This document shows positions 30,441 through 42,459 of a stretch of DNA of 64,000 nt, one piece after another. Source of the stretch: Escarpia spicata (lineage: Eukaryota; Annelida; Polychaeta; Sabellida; Siboglinidae); NCBI GenBank assembly GCA_963995525.1, contig OZ023211.1, positions 59,431,127-59,495,126 of the forward strand, given 5' to 3'. The notes beneath the pieces were generated by a model. That model was given only the letters and a program-made list of their open reading frames with translations, was not told where the DNA came from and did not search any database. Made by a program: the position numbers and the translations under genes. Position 1 is the stretch's first letter. Each line of letters opens with the position of its first letter.

Positions 30441-32569
30441 GTGATGTCGTTGGTAGACCGACGGCGGGTTCATATACTGGTAAACATTTCGACCGCCATT
30501 TTTCTTCCACTTCGATTTATAAATTGATCGAAATAACGAACGTAATGAGTGTATGTGAAACTTGCACTCTTTGATCTGCCATGGCACAACCAGCTACGAG
30601 TAGTGGAAGATAGCGGTGTCTTTAGCACAATCAGGTAACAGGTTTTTATATTTTGCGTAAATTTGTTTCGATATTTTCTGCTGGGTCGAGTCTGCCCAAT
30701 AAACCAACTACCAAGGCGAGTCAACAATATAGTTGTACTAATCTATCTATTTCGTGTAAATTTTCAAATATATAAAGATGTTATTTCTGCCGCCAACTGA
30801 ATGGCGAGGAGACGGTCTTTGCGGGACTAATTTCCCAGAAACATCTGTTACGAAAACAATATCGCCCTGTTCACACATGACAAGCCTGCATGGGGTCAGG
30901 TCAGTCCATGCAGGGGTTGCTCCCATTTCGGCCGTAAAGCGATGTAAATGCACGCTTTATCATATCCCCAATAAAAGTTGGCTAATTAACTTCATGAAAG
31001 TTTAAAACTTATATTTAAAATGTGATATTTTAATGTGTAAGCCTAGGCTAGAATACATCGGTACACAAAATAACAAGAATGTCACAGCGAACCAGGTGTT
31101 CAGTCGCAAACAACGTATTCTGCACACCAGCCAAAATAGCACTCTTTCAATGTCCAGTTTATTTTCCTCTACAAATAATCCAAACTAATAACATATACAA
31201 TTTACGAACCTATAGATTAAAACCAATAGGCAATGTTAGTAAAAAATTACCTAATATCTCAAAATTACCGTTTTTTACATAATTATTGCTACTCAATGAT
31301 TGGTTTCCAGTAACTTTGTGTAAACGATTGATTGAAAAATATATATGATTATCTTATAAAGGAATATTATGTTAGCGTTGAACAATTACATTGTTATTGT
31401 AATTAACTAGAAATGACATAATTGCAATTTAATCCAACACTGTATATATGTATATCATATGGAAGCTGTCATACGCGTAAACAAAACGTGTAATATTAGG
31501 TTTCCATCAATTGCCTGCATGCTACTTTAACATATTACATTTGATTTCAAGTCAGACTACCTGGATCGATCTGGAGAGTGGAGACAGACAAGTGCACATA
31601 TGTATGACACTGAAGTTACAATATTCTGAGATGATTGACACACTTCACCTGCATGGATATAATATTATACACAGGCACAGCAAACTGTGGACACTGTAAA
31701 CAGAAGAATTTACAGTGTCCTGTGACCAATTTGTATATGTTTTCATGTTGATGAAACATTAAAACATTGTTGTGCTGAGCCTGCAGGATTATGCGAGCAT
31801 TGATGTACTACATTGGCATGGATTGTGTGGCAGTGAACTGTGAATATTACTTAGTTGACTGACTATGCGGGTCTATGCCTGAAATGTATTGTGAATAATC
31901 ATCATATGCTTTGCACACAGAGAGAGTAATGTAGAAACTGTAGCAGTCCTGCATTTGACACAAGAGATATTGGGTTTATCTACAAAATACAGTGAACATT
32001 CTATAAAGATTACCTGGTACTTCATGTTGAAGTGCTGGATAATATTTTATTCATGCAGTGTGCTTTTAACCACATTTGACATAGTAAACTATATTTACGG
32101 TATGTTTTATTGTGCATGCAGGAAATTACAAGTATCTCAGAATGCGTAATAATAATGTTTGTGTGCACAGTCTCCAGTAACATTGTTTGTTCTTCACAAC
32201 AATTTTTAGCACTCAAGGGACACCAACTTACATAAATAACATAGACTTATCCAATAATTCTTTCACCGTACATATTCACTATAGAAGATTATTTTTATAT
32301 CATGTAACTATGTTATTATTTGGTAAGGATTTAAACATGTAAAATACACGTTTGCATTATGTCTAAAGTCCAGGCTCTGCAGAAATATACAATATATTTT
32401 TAATCATGGAAGTTAAAGTACTAGTATATTGAATTTGCTTGTTAATTAGTTAATATTGACTAACTAACCGAGTTATTTTAATGAGAAATGACAGGATGAT
32501 GCATATTCAAATACACACAAAAATAACGTGTACATATACATTATGCCAAAACATTATAAAAATAACTAA
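30441..32569. other. AT-rich intron DNA
   Basis: A perfect 12-bp hairpin (GGACACTGTAAA at 31689-31700 and its inverse at 31709-31720) and a CCTGCATGG / CCATGCAGG pair near 30888-30915 are present. No gene or recognised element was found. Confidence 0.4.
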
Positions 32570-33261
32570 ACAACCATACAGAGAATAAGCTTCTCTGTAT
32601 GGTTTAACGTGCTCATTCCAACCCGCTTATTACCTTCGAATTTCCCTGTTTTGAAGTATGTGGAATGGAGTTTTGACAAGCTCTTATACAACAATCCATT
32701 ATTGAATCATGAAATATCCGAATATCATGACAATGCGTTAACCTGCTAGGACAATATTTATCGAGGCATTCTAGAGAATGCCATGGTATAGATATTTCGT
32801 CAATCATTCTTTCTAAAACCTTGCTGTACTAACTTAAGTTACAGTCTGACGCTTCTTTCCATTTAGGTCTAGATATGTACCTTCTAGAAGGTGAACAATA
32901 ATTAACATATAAACTCAAGGTAAGAACCAGTGGCGAATAAAATGATAAATTTGCACCATCATGCATAGTATAACATTCTAACATATGGTCAAAGAGTCCA
33001 TTGTTTAACAGAAAATGATCAATGACATGAGTACCATTGTCCACAGGACTAGTAAATGTATAACAAATATTATGTCCTTCAAAATCAATACATAGCTTGA
33101 TTGTTTCACGTTTATTATGTTCGTATTTAACACAACATGTGCTTCTAGTTTCAACAGGAAGTGATGACTCTTTATTAAGAGAATGATAAAATAGCATGGT
33201 AGCATATCAAGGTATAACCAACCCGTTATAACGGTCTCCAGCTATAGTACAATCTATGACA
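32570..33261 (-). pseudogene. LINE family B ORF2, endonuclease C-terminal part
   Basis: The frame resumes in the 143-bp repeat and reads through V-I-D-H-F-L-L and H-D-G-A-N-L-S (33197-32829). Then, in another frame, come D-I-S/S-I-P-W-H and C-I-R-A-C (32807-32613). The D-H motif of the endonuclease is kept. The reading is lost at about 32570. Confidence 0.7.
33119..33261. repeat. 143-bp direct repeat, copy 1
   Basis: This copy matches bases 35501-35643 with only three mismatches, all in the first 40 bases. It is part of the LINE family B endonuclease coding region. Confidence 0.9.
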
Positions 33262-33529
33262 TCCCTTTTTCTTTTCTTTTTTAAATAACATAAACGCATA
33301 CCATTATAGCTCACAATTGTATAACGAACAAAACACCAACTTGCACATGTATAACTCACAATAGTGTAATAAACAAAACGTTCACATATACTCTTTCCTT
33401 TTAGAGTTCAATGTCAGATAATTCTGAAACAAAAATACAAATTAATGGTTGTTGTAAACACCTATTCACACAGGAAAGCATCCTAATGTCAATTCCACTG
33501 TTACATCTTATGTAACATTGTTATATCGC

Positions 33530-34916
33530 TTAGGTGTTCTGATCACGCAGCTCAATGTGATATGGCTGTTCAAGTTCACCAATCCCAGTGAACACTTCCT
33601 TGTACGTCAACAGGTCTTTGGTCAACGGTTTCTCACGTGATACGTCATTGACGCGTTCCACAAGTCCCAACTTACCACAAGTTTGATAACCAAGCAGTGG
33701 TGTCTTGGTGTGGTTTGTCACATAGAATTCAATGAACGTTGGTTTCTCTGAATTCTCTGGAATGCACTGTAGTGTCACAGTACCCGCTGGCCTGACTTTG
33801 ACACTACTGACGAATGCTGACAATACTGTCTGTGTGGGCTGCATCGGTATTATTGGCATTATCTTGTCATGCGTTGACAAGGGAAGCACGTTTGCTTGAG
33901 CACCGGTGTCCAGCTTGAAGCTTACTCTCTGGTTGCCTACAATAAGTTCTGTTGTCCAGTCTTCAACAGACGGATTGTGTGCATATACATCTAGGAAAAA
34001 AGCTCCCAGAAACATACTTTCATTGTCCTTGTCTTCTTCATAAACCACCTGTACATGTTTACCTCCTTTAGCTGTACGCTTACCATGCATCACGGCAAAG
34101 TGATTCCATCCCTTGCATCGGTTACATTGTTTACCATGCGCAGGACATGACCTTGGCGGGTGTCGTCTACCACATGACTTACAGTCAATGATTCCTTCGG
34201 TACGACCTTGTTTAGATGGAGCTCCATGGCTATTTGTAGCACCTTTACTAGTTACCCATGAACCCTTGCCTTGCGATTTGAAGCCTTTACTTGTTTTCTT
34301 CCATTTTGGTTTGTCCTGTCTGACAATATTCTCTTTGGCATCTAACTTTTCTTCAGTTGTCATGCCCTTTAATTGCGCCTTTGTTGTCTCGGCTGCCCGA
34401 CAAACGTATATTGCCTTACTCAGCGTAAGCTTCGACTCTCTCAGAAGTCGTTCCTTTACACGTTCGTCATTCACACTGAACACAATTTTGTCTCTAATCA
34501 TCAAGTCTTCCTGATCACCAAATTCACACAATTTGGCTTTACTTCGTAGGTCCTTGACCCACTGATCCACTAACTCACCACGGCCTTGATGTCGGCTCCA
34601 GAAACAATATCTTTCGTAGACAGTGTTTTTTCGAGGCTGACAGTACTGACGGAACTTTGTAAAAAACAGTCTCCCAGTCATTATTCTGTTCAGCTGGTGG
34701 GTTATTGTCAGGTCCTGCTGGCCTGAATACGAATTGGTTATAAACTTCTTTTGTTTCAGGTCCAGCAGAATGGAGCAATATTGCTACCTGGACCTGAGGT
34801 GCCTTTGCGTTTATTTCACAGGCAGTGAAGAATGTTCTAAACTGCAGTTCCCAGCTCCTCCATGCTTCATCTAGGTTGGTTGTATCAAACGCGATGTGAC
34901 TGGGTGGTTTGAACAA
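33530..34916 (-). pseudogene. Ty3/Gypsy-type gag-protease fragment
   Basis: On the minus strand the gag N-terminus (34916-34690; D-E-A-W-R-S-W-E, F-R-T-F-F) is followed, after a frameshift near 34670, by the rest of gag with R-K-N-T-V-Y-E-R-Y-C-F. Next comes a CCHC knuckle (C-K-S-C-x3-H-x4-C) and a second Cys/His cluster. A retropepsin follows with the active site L-D-T-G-A-Q-A-N-V. The frame ends at 33530 in the linker before the reverse transcriptase, with Y-H-I-E-L near the end. No RT, integrase or LTR pair is seen, so this is a 5' fragment of the element. Confidence 0.85.
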
Positions 34917-35500
34917 TTCAATTTTTCAGTCATACAGCTTTAACTATCAGACTATTTGTAGACAGTCACCTGCCCTACCTAATAGGTATACCAACTCAAC
35001 CTTTAATATTCATTATCACATAATGAATGCCACTTAAGAATGTTATGTTCGGGGTCAGCCCACTGTTGGTTTTTCCATAGGCGACCATGTTAACGTTTTG
35101 TCTGATTATAAGAAAACGTGACTTATAAAATGTCTTAAACTTCTCACCTGCTGTTACCATCATCTCATTCACATGCCGATAGATTAAAAAAAAATGCATA
35201 CTTCCAGCTCTCGTAAAATGCCTGTATGTGTGACACCCGTCAATATTTACAAATGCCGGCAAGAATTATTCCGCAAACAGGTCACACAGACAAATTGCTG
35301 CCAAATATCCTTCCGCTTATTCAAATCATCTAGAAATCCACCATTTTACAGTCAACACCTTCTACAATCAAACATGACAATCTCCCTACTCAAATGCACT
35401 TATGTCACAGCATGTGAATTTTGTAAAAAAATCATTTCTCAAAAATACACTGCACTTTTCTTCGTGCAACGGACAGGAAGTCTAACTAGAACATGACCCC
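34917..35500. other. 5' side of the gag fragment, possible leader or LTR remnant
   Basis: The segment lies between the gag start and the 143-bp repeat. It could hold the leader of the Gypsy-type element. I found no matching LTR copy in the window. Confidence 0.35.
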
Positions 35501-35643
35501 GTTCGTATTTAACACAACATGTGATTCTAGTTTTAATAGGAAGTGATGACTCTTTATTAAGAGAATGATAAAATAGCATGGTAGCATATCAAGGTATAAC
35601 CAACCCGTTATAACGGTCTCCAGCTATAGTACAATCTATGACA
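35501..35643. repeat. 143-bp direct repeat, copy 2
   Basis: This is the partner of 33119-33261, of equal length. The two copies flank a 2.2-kb segment containing a gag-protease fragment. Confidence 0.9.
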
Positions 35644-36189
35644 ACGTTCACATATGTAATTTAAATGTTTCGTAAAGTTAGAAGACACACGATTGAAAGA
35701 CGTGTTCATATTACCTCCAATAATGTAATTGGAATAGTTCATTATATTACATGTACTCATTATTTCAATCAAAATATTGCAGTACAGATCATCATTAGAT
35801 CTGGTATCACATGGCATGTACACATTAAAAAGTAATAATGACATGCTTTGCATAGTTATATTAACTGCACATATTTTATTAGAGTTCATGATGACTGGGG
35901 AGACAATACAGTTCAAGGAATTTTTCCACAAAAAGGAACACCCACCATATCCTCTGCCATTTAAAAATATAGTAGTATCTATTCCAGAAACATCATGAGA
36001 TAAAATGCTAACATTGTTATCACAGGGTATGTTTTTAATCCTATGAAACTGAGATTCCATTAACCAATGTTCCTGAAGTAAAACAAAACCATGTGCTTTG
36101 ATGAGCTCTGAGACATATTCAGGCTTACCTGGACCAAAGCCAGTACAATTATAACTTGAAATAGTAAGGTTACTAGCCATATTAAACAT
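35608..36189 (-). pseudogene. LINE family B ORF2, N-terminal endonuclease part
   Basis: An APE-type endonuclease N-terminus is visible: S-Y-N-C-T-G-F, L-L-Q-E-H-W-L, G-R-G-Y-G-G-C-S-F-L-W and L-L-F-N-V-Y-M-P. The usual G-G-D-M/F-N motif reads G-G-N-M-N, so a catalytic acidic residue is lost. A frameshift near 35650 precedes the 143-bp direct repeat and the inserted gag fragment. Confidence 0.75.
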
Positions 36190-36216
36190 CGTAGATTATG
36201 TCGGCAGATAATGAAA

Positions 36217-36894
36217 TCAGAACGTGTTAAGCGCGTTTTTAAAGCGGAATATACGAATGCTGATGCCTTCTGGCCACACACCGCTGTCAAACAGCTTATC
36301 ACATTCTGTGAAAGGTACTGTTAATTTGAACGAGCGTTTTTTAGCCTCATTATGTGACACACACTTAACATTCAACACAGTGAAGCCCTTGCTTTCCACA
36401 TAGGACTTTAAATCATCCGGCTTAACTTCTTTTACGTGATACGAATATGTCTCTAACCGATTGACCATTTCTGGCTGCCATTAACGTTTCTGAAGTGGTA
36501 GCCGTTCCAGTAACTGTTTTTTAGCCATGCGTCTCTCGTTCTTACGCCGAAGGTAGCGAGGAATCTCGAATGAGTCACCTGCGCTCGAGTTGACATCAAT
36601 GCGACCTTGCTTGTCAACATCGTTAATAACCAGTGTGGCACTGTCAACAACAGTAGTCGAGCCAACGGTCCTTGACTCGCTCGCGACTCGTGGTGCTTGT
36701 CGACTTGCTCGTTTTACAGGACCAGATTCCACCTTTTTCTTCCTATGTTTTCCAGACTGATCGGTGCTGGCCGGTGTCAGTTTCACGGTTAGTTTCTTCT
36801 GCTGCTTGTCTGTAGCAGTCTTCAGTGTCTCAGCGTAAGACCGACTGGGGGTGGAAGCAGCTTTCTTTGTGAGTGTTGATATATAACCCTCCAT
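36217..36894 (-). pseudogene. LINE family B ORF1
   Basis: Two frames (36894-36481 and 36468-36217) cover ORF1. The first part is basic and Ser/Thr/Lys-rich with an S-Y-A-E-T-L motif. The second has an RRM-like fold pattern ending V-W-P-E-G-I-S-I-R-I-F-R, a block common in invertebrate LINE ORF1 proteins and probably used for RNA binding. A stop after L-P-L-Q-K-R and a frame change separate them. Confidence 0.65.
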
Positions 36895-37060
36895 TCAGAA
36901 TGCACTAAACACCCTTGAAAGTGTTAGTTGAATACAGCGTTCATTCCAGGGGAATGTCACGCTTTCGCGGTCCTCTGGCATTCAACGCACTTAAACCCAC
37001 TTAAAAGTGTCAGTTGCAGATAGCGTCCAGGACAGTGTCAAACTTCAGCTGGCATTCAAA
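36895..37060 (-). repeat. Tandem 5' UTR repeats of LINE family B
   Basis: Two diverged units of about 76-87 bases, each with a GCACTNAA ... AAGTGT(C/T)AGTTG ... ATA(C/G)CGT pattern, start near 36898 and 36983. A partial third unit follows near 37055. They lie directly upstream of ORF1 on the minus strand. Confidence 0.55.
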
Positions 37061-37949
37061 GTGGTTGCACAACAAGACCCATGCATCACGGCGATAATTT
37101 GACCAACAGCATTAAAACGTCTCATAAAGTTTTTTTAACGACAGATAAGACTCGATAAAAACGTGTTTGCATATGCAGTGTCCATGTACTTGCTGTGTAC
37201 TGTCAAAATTGACGCACCGTGTTTCAGTCGTTTCTGGATTTTGCAGGTTATTTCACAGAGCCACAGCAATGCAAGAAATCAAAACGCCACCTAAATGATG
37301 TGTCCAATGATGGCCATCTATGACCATGATGCTGTTGAGAATGACAATGTCAATCAGGTTGTCATGCAGCCTGTAGGAAATGTGATCCCAAACAATCGTC
37401 GACTTGATGGAAGAATCTAGAGGATTAACATCACAAACACTCTGTAATAAGTGGTTTAAGCGTTATCATTACTACTGGTCACCCCTCTACATTACATATG
37501 TTGGTTTCATGATGCAAATTTATGGACAATTCGTATGAACTTTGTTTTATTCTTTATATTATTCAATGGCAGACAGTTTTATTTCATTTTATTCCATTGC
37601 CCAGGTGTACAAGCACTAAAATGTTTTAAGTGAAAAAACAAGTAAGAGTCTATTTTTCCCAACACGGTGATGTAAATAACCGTTGTTGCTTTAATGTTTT
37701 GATGATTGGCTTCGTAAAACAACTGAAAATAGATTATTGTGGCTAGTTATATGGCAACCTAGAACTTGTCATCTTGCAAACCATAAATGTGCAAGTGTTT
37801 TAAAAGGAGTGATGTACAAAAACAAAAAGGCTGTCACAAAGAATTATATTTTTATACTTTTATTATGTCAACTTGTGTTTATCACGAAAATAAATTTACT
37901 AGAATAAATGCAAACTTGTGTTCTACACTATAGTTAACTAACGTCGCCA
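37061..37949. other. Intron DNA without recognised features
   Basis: The stretch is AT-rich, and no gene or clear repeat was found. Confidence 0.4.
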
Positions 37950-38125
37950 TCTTGACACCCTCCCAAACTGGACGAGCAATCCGTGCTACACCGGATTAAT
38001 GCGTGCGCAGTACCGCGGGGTCAAACAAATGCTAAATAAGCAGACCGGATGCACCGCGTGCTACAGCGGTCTGACCAATCGAGTCCAGCCATTGCTTCGC
38101 ACACGTACGCGTACAATCGCCGCCA

Positions 38126-38601
38126 TGCCCAAAAGAAAAGACAGCAAATCGGACTTTGAGCCAGCCGCTAGTGGTGGCTCAGCTGACACTGACAGCAATT
38201 TCATTTCGCAAATGCTATCCTTATTGCAACATGAGAGAATTGCCAAACCACTGAAAGAGGTTCTGTTTCCACATGATTTAGTCGTGAAGATTGACACACT
38301 TAATAAACAAATTGTTACTCTCACCGAACAATTGTCTGACAAATGCAACAAAATCGAACATCTTGAGAAAAGGGTGGTAACTCTGGAAGATGAATTGGAT
38401 TCGCTCCAGCAGTACACCCGACGACCCAATCTCTGCATCAGTGGCATTTGCGATGATTTGCATGGTGAAAACTTGAGCTCAGTGATGTGGAACGCTGCCA
38501 TAAACTTGGCCGACCTGCCGGCGGGCAGACGAAACCCAGAACTACCATTGTTCGCTTTCGCGGTGAGCACTGCAGAGATGTTTTCTGGTTTCAAACGTTA
38601 G
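38126..38601 (+). pseudogene. LINE ORF1 (coiled coil and RRM start)
   Basis: From the ATG at 38126 the frame encodes an N-terminal M-P-K-R-K-D segment. A predicted coiled coil (I-D-T-L-N-K-Q-I ... L-E-K-R-V-V-T-L-E-D-E-L) leads into Y-T-R-R-P-N-L-C-I-S-G-I, the start of the RRM of L1-type ORF1 proteins. The frame ends after about 158 residues where the RRM should continue. An earlier in-frame ATG exists at 37999, but the homologous start is 38126. Confidence 0.7.
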
Positions 38602-38997
38602 TTTGGAGCGCTTTGACATGAGATCTTCGTTGAGGTAGATGCGATTTTTAATAGCGCAGGTTTTGTTGTAATCTTTGAGACCGCCCCTGGTTTTTTAAAC
38701 TACGCTAAGAACCACATAACTCATAACAAATTACAACAACACGCGCACAAACATTAACTGTTATGCCTGCTTGTAAACACGCAATCAACCACAATGACCC
38801 CACCCACACACAAACACCATAACATACTTTTACCTGCTTACCTCACCATGTTCTATGAATATACATCTTATAATAAAATAATCTATCCTGTTTTTTCAAT
38901 GACGATGTGTTTTATTTTATGTTACTGCTTATGTCTTATACAATTGAAAACATATTTTTTCTTTCAACAGAAACTGAACTACAATTATACTATGCGT

Positions 38998-39040
38998 GGC
39001 TCCCACGGTAGCGACTTCTTTTCAAGTCTTAGTGGGAGTC
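38998..39040 (+). ncRNA. LINE family A 3' UTR hairpin, copy 1
   Basis: The outer stem GGCTCCCAC / GTGGGAGTC has nine pairs including one G-U. The inner stem is GACTT / AAGTC, with a GGTAGC bulge between. The copies at 45556 and 50953 keep the structure with compensating changes. It probably forms the element RNA's recognition site for its reverse transcriptase. Confidence 0.75.
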
Positions 39041-39149
39041 TCCATCATCCTCACTGTACACTTCTTTATATTATAATATTATAATTTGTCATATTATTAT
39101 TGGATGTGCAGTCTGGATAAATAAATCCACTTCTGTTCTGTTCTACAGT

Positions 39150-39834
39150 AACGCGGTCCTGCGGTCTAAAAACGGCTTGGCCATCTCCTCACTCGACAAG
39201 GCAAACATGCAATTTTCAAACTCCTTCATAGCATCACATTTCAACTACTGCCCTTTAGTCTGGCATTTTTGAAGCCAAACCAGCACCAACAAACTTACAA
39301 GAAAGAGCACTTCGCTTTATCTACAATGATTACTCATCGATGCACAATGACGTTTTAAAGACCGCTGGCACTGAATACCTCCACGTGAAAAGAATAAAAG
39401 AAATGGCATGTGAGGTATTCAAGATTGTAATTAATGTAGCACGTACTTTTATTGAAAATCGTATCATAATCAAACGCTCCCAGTATTCTCTGCGGAAGGA
39501 CCAATCTGTTGTCGTCCCTAACGCAAACATGTCCACATAAGGACTTAATATGTTGTGCACAAGGGGCCCCGGATCTGGAACAGTCTGCCGAACGAACTGC
39601 GAAAAAGCGAAAATTATGACGAGTTCCACACACTGTTACGGAACTGGGATGGTCCCGCGTGCAAGTGTTATGCCTGCAGATAACCGCATATTTGCCTATG
39701 ATCTTGTACATTCTTTTATATTTATCGTTTTATTTTTACTATTGTTTGTTGGAAAATAACTAAAATGAGCTAATGTTGTAAATAAAAAAAACCGACGTTA
39801 AATAAAGCTTCTTGTATCTTGTATCTTGAATCAA
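39150..39834 (+). pseudogene. LINE fragment, RT C-terminus and 3' tail
   Basis: Frames across this stretch give S-H-F-N-Y-C-P-L-V-W-H-F, then A-L-R-F-I-Y and L-H-V-K-R-I (39340-39540), W-N-S-L-P-type and C-K-C-Y-A-C at the end. These are typical of the C-terminus of Jockey/CR1-group LINEs. The 3' end is AATAAAG followed by repeated CTTGTAT units at about 39806-39834. Stops interrupt the frame. Confidence 0.75.
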
Positions 39835-40800
39835 CCCGATGTTGTGCAGGTGCAGAGAGCAAGTACTGATCGTGCGTGACACTTGCACTGTCATATCCAG
39901 GTGTCTATCAAGGTGGACGCCGATATTTCTAACGTCTTCAGTTGCACCGATTTCATCTGTCCCGACGCGCACACGGAGCCCATTTACGTTAGCAGATGCC
40001 GATTTGCGGACAACCGGTAGAATGTCTGTTTTGGTGTAATTCATGAGCAGATGATTCCAAGTCATCCACTCCTTCATGTCACCAGTACATCGCTCGATCC
40101 GACGCACGGTGGTCGCCAGAGAGGATACGTCCAGGTCGAAGTGACAGAACAATTGTAGATCATAAATGTAGTGTTGGTATTTTAAGTCGTGGTTGTGATT
40201 GATGCCACCGATTGGCTGCACGTACAATTAAAAAAAGCAGTGGTCTCAACACTGAATCTTGCGGCACTCCCGTTATCAAACTCATCTCGCTGGATAACAC
40301 GCGGTCAATAACGACACACTGCTTGCGATCACTTAGGTAATAATACATTATTTCAGCCACTGTAGATCCACTCCGGCGATGTCGTAACGTCGTTGTAAGC
40401 GATCCAGTAGTATCGAGTGATCTGCTGTGTCAAATGCGGCGTTTAGATCAACGAGAGCAACACTAGTAACTTGTCTAGCGCAGTCCTGATCTCGTTGAAT
40501 ACCCACAGTAAGGCTCTTACGGTCGAATGGTTTCGCTTGTAGGCGGACTGAAATGTGTCCGTAAGTGCGTCATTGACTAGGTGAATGTTCAATCTAGTGG
40601 TCAAAACCTTTTCAATCACTTTTGAAAGTTGGGACAGATTGCTGACACTGGGCATTGTTCCTTCGGCTAAACACGCATTTGTTATGTCGGCAACAATAGT
40701 CGCAAGTGCTTCCGTGTTCTGTGTGACATGATCTGATAGTAGCGGAAGTGTGCAAGACGTACACATTCTAGCGACGATAGCCGTCATTTCACATGTTGTT
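39835..40800 (-). pseudogene. LINE fragment, reverse transcriptase (opposite strand)
   Basis: On the minus strand, frames at 40787-40443, 40360-40160 and 40227-39840 carry RT motifs: S-A-Y-K-R-N-H-S-T, Y-L-S-D-R-K-Q-C, G-V-P-Q-D-S-V-L and a decayed catalytic box Y-I-Y-D-L-Q-L-F. Stops and shifts are present. It is cut at 39835, where the tail of the + strand LINE fragment begins. Confidence 0.75.
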
Positions 40801-41439
40801 GTATGTGTAAATGGGTCGATCGGTGAGACAAAGCGACGTGTTTCAGTTTTTAGTTTGTGGATTTTCCATTAAAACCGTTTGAGACAGGCACGCACTGAGA
40901 ACATATGGAAAAGAAGATGCCCATGAAGATCGTGAGCATTGTGTGTATCGAAGGACATTCTGATAGCAATTCGTGCCAATATATACCGGATAGGTGGTCT
41001 TTTAGAGAAAATATATCCGTCCGTCTAAAGTCTTAATGATTATGCGTATGTTGTGGCCCGGGTGGTGCAAAATATATGTTGAGAGTGAAAACTAAATAAA
41101 AAGTCATGTGTGGAAAACAAATAAACATTAAACAGAAAACGAATCACAAGTCACAACACATGTGAGTCACATATTGCACTAAGATATTTAAAAAAGTTGA
41201 CATAGGGAATACTGCAAATAGCAAAACAAAATATTGAAAGTAAACGTACGTTAATACAAAAGCAGGTGCCTTTTAACCAACTTATTTACATACACGTAGT
41301 TCCTATAGCACCCACTGCAAATCGCAGAACTAGATTTCGTGTCGGTCAGAAATGTCATGTGAGCACAAATTTATTTTACACACCATTATCCCATTTGTTG
41401 CTATGCTTTGCATGTCAGTGGTATTTATCTAGCTCATTT
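40801..41439. other. Intron DNA, no feature recognised
   Basis: No coding family, RNA gene or clear repeat was found. Confidence 0.4.
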
Positions 41440-41640
41440 GAGGTGTATAAATCGTTTATTCGTACATGAAGACCTTACGAAGACTCGTTCGGAGCTGCTA
41501 TACGAACTCCGAAAACAAAAGAAGGATGGACAGATTATGGACTGTTGGTCCTTTAATGGGAACATACTATGTAAAGACAAACAAGGTGTGGTCCACCAAA
41601 TACGATGTACGCAAGACGCATGTCTCAAGTTACGCCGTAC
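41440..41640 (+). pseudogene. LINE ORF1 C-terminal domain fragment
   Basis: The frame encodes F-V-H-E-D-L-T-K, then L-Y-E-L-R-K-Q-K-K and C-W-S-F-N-G-N-I. This is the C-terminal domain typical of L1-type ORF1 proteins. It lies upstream of the ORF2 at 42460 and may belong to the same family A copy. Confidence 0.65.
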
Positions 41641-42459
41641 TTTATGTTTGTGTTACGCAAGAGTAGACGCTGTCGCCGTCGCCGAAGACAGAAGGGGACA
41701 CAAGTCTCAAGGTGTGCCGTCCGACGAGCATTGACACCTGTATCGCGTCGACTTAGCGAACATTCCTGAAACGCTGCTGACAGTATGGACACTATTGAAC
41801 TGTTAAACAAGAGAGGGTAGACCACAGAGACTATGTATAACAATGTCAATGTTTGTTTTGTGGTAGTTATTGTTTTCATATGTGATCGGATATTGTCATG
41901 AAAACAACTTATCATGGTACTGTCGCAATGTTATTCTTAAAGTGCGCTGTCAATTTTTTTAATTCTGTTTATCTTATTTTTTTAAATATATTTTATAATT
42001 TTATAATCACAGTTTCTTTGTGGAAAAAATGTTCTCGCTGTCTCTTGTTGGTCGTATACAAATGATCTTGTTATACACTTATGACAATAATCCAATCTTA
42101 TATCCTTCTTTTCTACATGTTATATTACTTACCTACCTCCCTGGATCATCCATCTTCGTCATGATCCAAAGTGTAAATAGTAATTATGTTTCCTTTGTTT
42201 TAGTTTTATTATATTTACATTTGTTTATATTGGTCACCAAAGTTTAATGTCTATGTCATTTCACTCAACTACTTATATAGTACATATTAATACTGTATGT
42301 CGGCTTAATTATGTCAATGTAACGAAACATATCGTCCATATTATGCAAACCTGTAAATCAAAAGGCTTTTGATGAATTATTCGTATCATATTTAGGAGGT
42401 ATTCATAACAATAGTTTAAGTCACGTATTATATGTAAATGATACTGAAATCATTGAATT
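41641..42459. other. Spacer between LINE ORF1 and ORF2 fragments
   Basis: AT-rich DNA without coding evidence; parts near 42380-42460 may be the ORF2 start in decayed form. Confidence 0.35.

Larger units (their letters stand above)
32570..37060 (-). mobile_element. LINE family B copy, split by a retroelement fragment
   Basis: On the minus strand the order is 5' repeats (about 37040-36895), ORF1 (36894-36217), ORF2 endonuclease start (36189-35644), an inserted gag-protease segment (35500-33262), and the endonuclease remainder (33261-32570). The RT and 3' end are missing. Frameshifts are present, including one near 35650. Confidence 0.75.
37950..39146 (+). mobile_element. LINE family A copy with internal deletion
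   Basis: The copy has a 5' leader (about 37950-38125), the N-terminal part of ORF1, then only the 3' UTR with the family hairpin (38998-39040) and an AATAAATCCACTTCTGTTC tail. All of ORF2 is missing, so it is probably an internal deletion derivative. Confidence 0.6.

Noticed and set aside
33119..35643. The 143-bp repeats as LTRs of the gag element
   Set aside because: They are LINE endonuclease coding sequence, lack TG...CA ends, and the enclosed element lacks RT and integrase.
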